Assembly (NCBI GenBank): GCA_946699065.1
Contig: CAMPDV010000129.1
Location: forward strand, 558,001-622,000
Origin: Loxodes magnus
Taxonomy: Eukaryota; Ciliophora; Karyorelictea; Loxodida; Loxodidae
Direction of reading: 5' to 3'
DNA length: 64,000 bases
Content: more notes on this DNA, generated by a model
The model's database searches: none
What the model was told of the DNA's origin: nothing
The model's input: only the letters and a program-made list of their open reading frames with translations
The DNA's letters: not shown here
Numbering within the stretch: the first letter of the stretch is position 1

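Noticed and set aside
1..64000. CRISPR array
   Set aside because: The 126-bp units are contiguous with no unique spacers, and they encode a WD40 blade.
1..64000. Diversity-generating retroelement target
   Set aside because: Variation is a small set of fixed codons and not adenine-directed random change. No template repeat or reverse transcriptase is in the window.
1..64000. Simple non-coding satellite DNA
   Set aside because: It is not excluded, since higher-order repeats and TGA fit. However, the strict multiple-of-three period, the absence of TAA and TAG and the variation at binding-site codons favour a coding origin.
1..64000. UGA read as tryptophan
   Set aside because: It is possible, but Trp30 is always TGG where it is Trp and never TGA, and Trp at codon 4 or 23 is less typical of WD40 blades than Gly. 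It is kept only as an alternative.
1..64000. Spliceosomal introns removing the TGA codons
   Set aside because: TGA-containing units are full-length and otherwise identical to their neighbours, with no intron-like insertions at any TGA.

Overview
The whole 64-kb window is one uninterrupted tandem array of a 126-bp unit on the + strand. Each unit encodes one 42-residue WD40 beta-propeller blade. Counting from the Gly-His dipeptide, there is a partial unit (1-110), 280 units of exactly 126 bp (111-35390), one 125-bp unit with a lesion (35391-35515), 226 more units of 126 bp (35516-63991), and the first 9 bases of another. That makes 507 complete units, equal to about 72 seven-bladed propellers. 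Both array ends lie outside the window. I see no unique flanking DNA, other gene, RNA gene, mobile element, promoter or terminator.

The unit is nearly invariant apart from a small set of discrete states. Numbering G1-H2, the variable sites are residue 5 (G/L/R/E/Y, once T), residue 7 (Y/N/I, once K, once S) and residue 23 (S/D/R/L, rarely F, or a TGA codon). Secondary variation is at 25 (N/H), 29 (V/D), 30 (W/C/L), 31 (D/Y) and 42 (S/R). An alternative strand-A cassette (SKAV or SKAD) replaces residues 3-6. Residues 5, 7 and 23 correspond to the top-face interaction sites of WD40 blades. The array therefore looks like a repertoire of recognition surfaces on a fixed scaffold. Fungal HNWD/NLR proteins (HET-D/HET-E type) and some bacterial high-identity WD40 proteins evolve in a similar way.

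Reading is interrupted by 41 in-phase TGA codons, 40 of them exactly at codon 23 of the unit, and by one single-base frame change at 35427-35428. There is no in-phase TAA or TAG apart from a TAA reached only by reading past the frame change in the old frame. Either TGA is a sense codon in this organism (Gly fits both contexts best; Trp or Cys are possible) or much of the array is non-coding or a silent cassette reservoir. No in-phase ATG occurs anywhere. Apparent starts are TTG (Leu-Asp-Phe-Gln) and GTG (Val-Ala-Ile-Ser) codons inside the repeat, so no true N-terminus is present.

Layout by unit composition: 0-13.4 kb is rich in L5/N7, R23, RLSKAD blades and TGA. 13.4-23.5 kb is rich in SKAV blades and D23/H25, with a 19-unit block duplicated head to tail. 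23.5-35.4 kb is rich in S23 and R5/I7, with a duplicated 23-unit block full of TGA. 35.5-50 kb is dominated by G5 or E5/Y7 with S23 and C30 blades and has only two TGAs. 50-54 kb is rich in D29 blades. 54-64 kb is dominated by D23/H25 and L5/N7 or G5/Y7, with TGA again.

The organism cannot be named from this window. GC of the consensus unit is about 42%. The possible UGA reassignment would point to an Absconditabacteria/Gracilibacteria-like or mollicute-like bacterium, or to a ciliate-like protist, but this is inference only.
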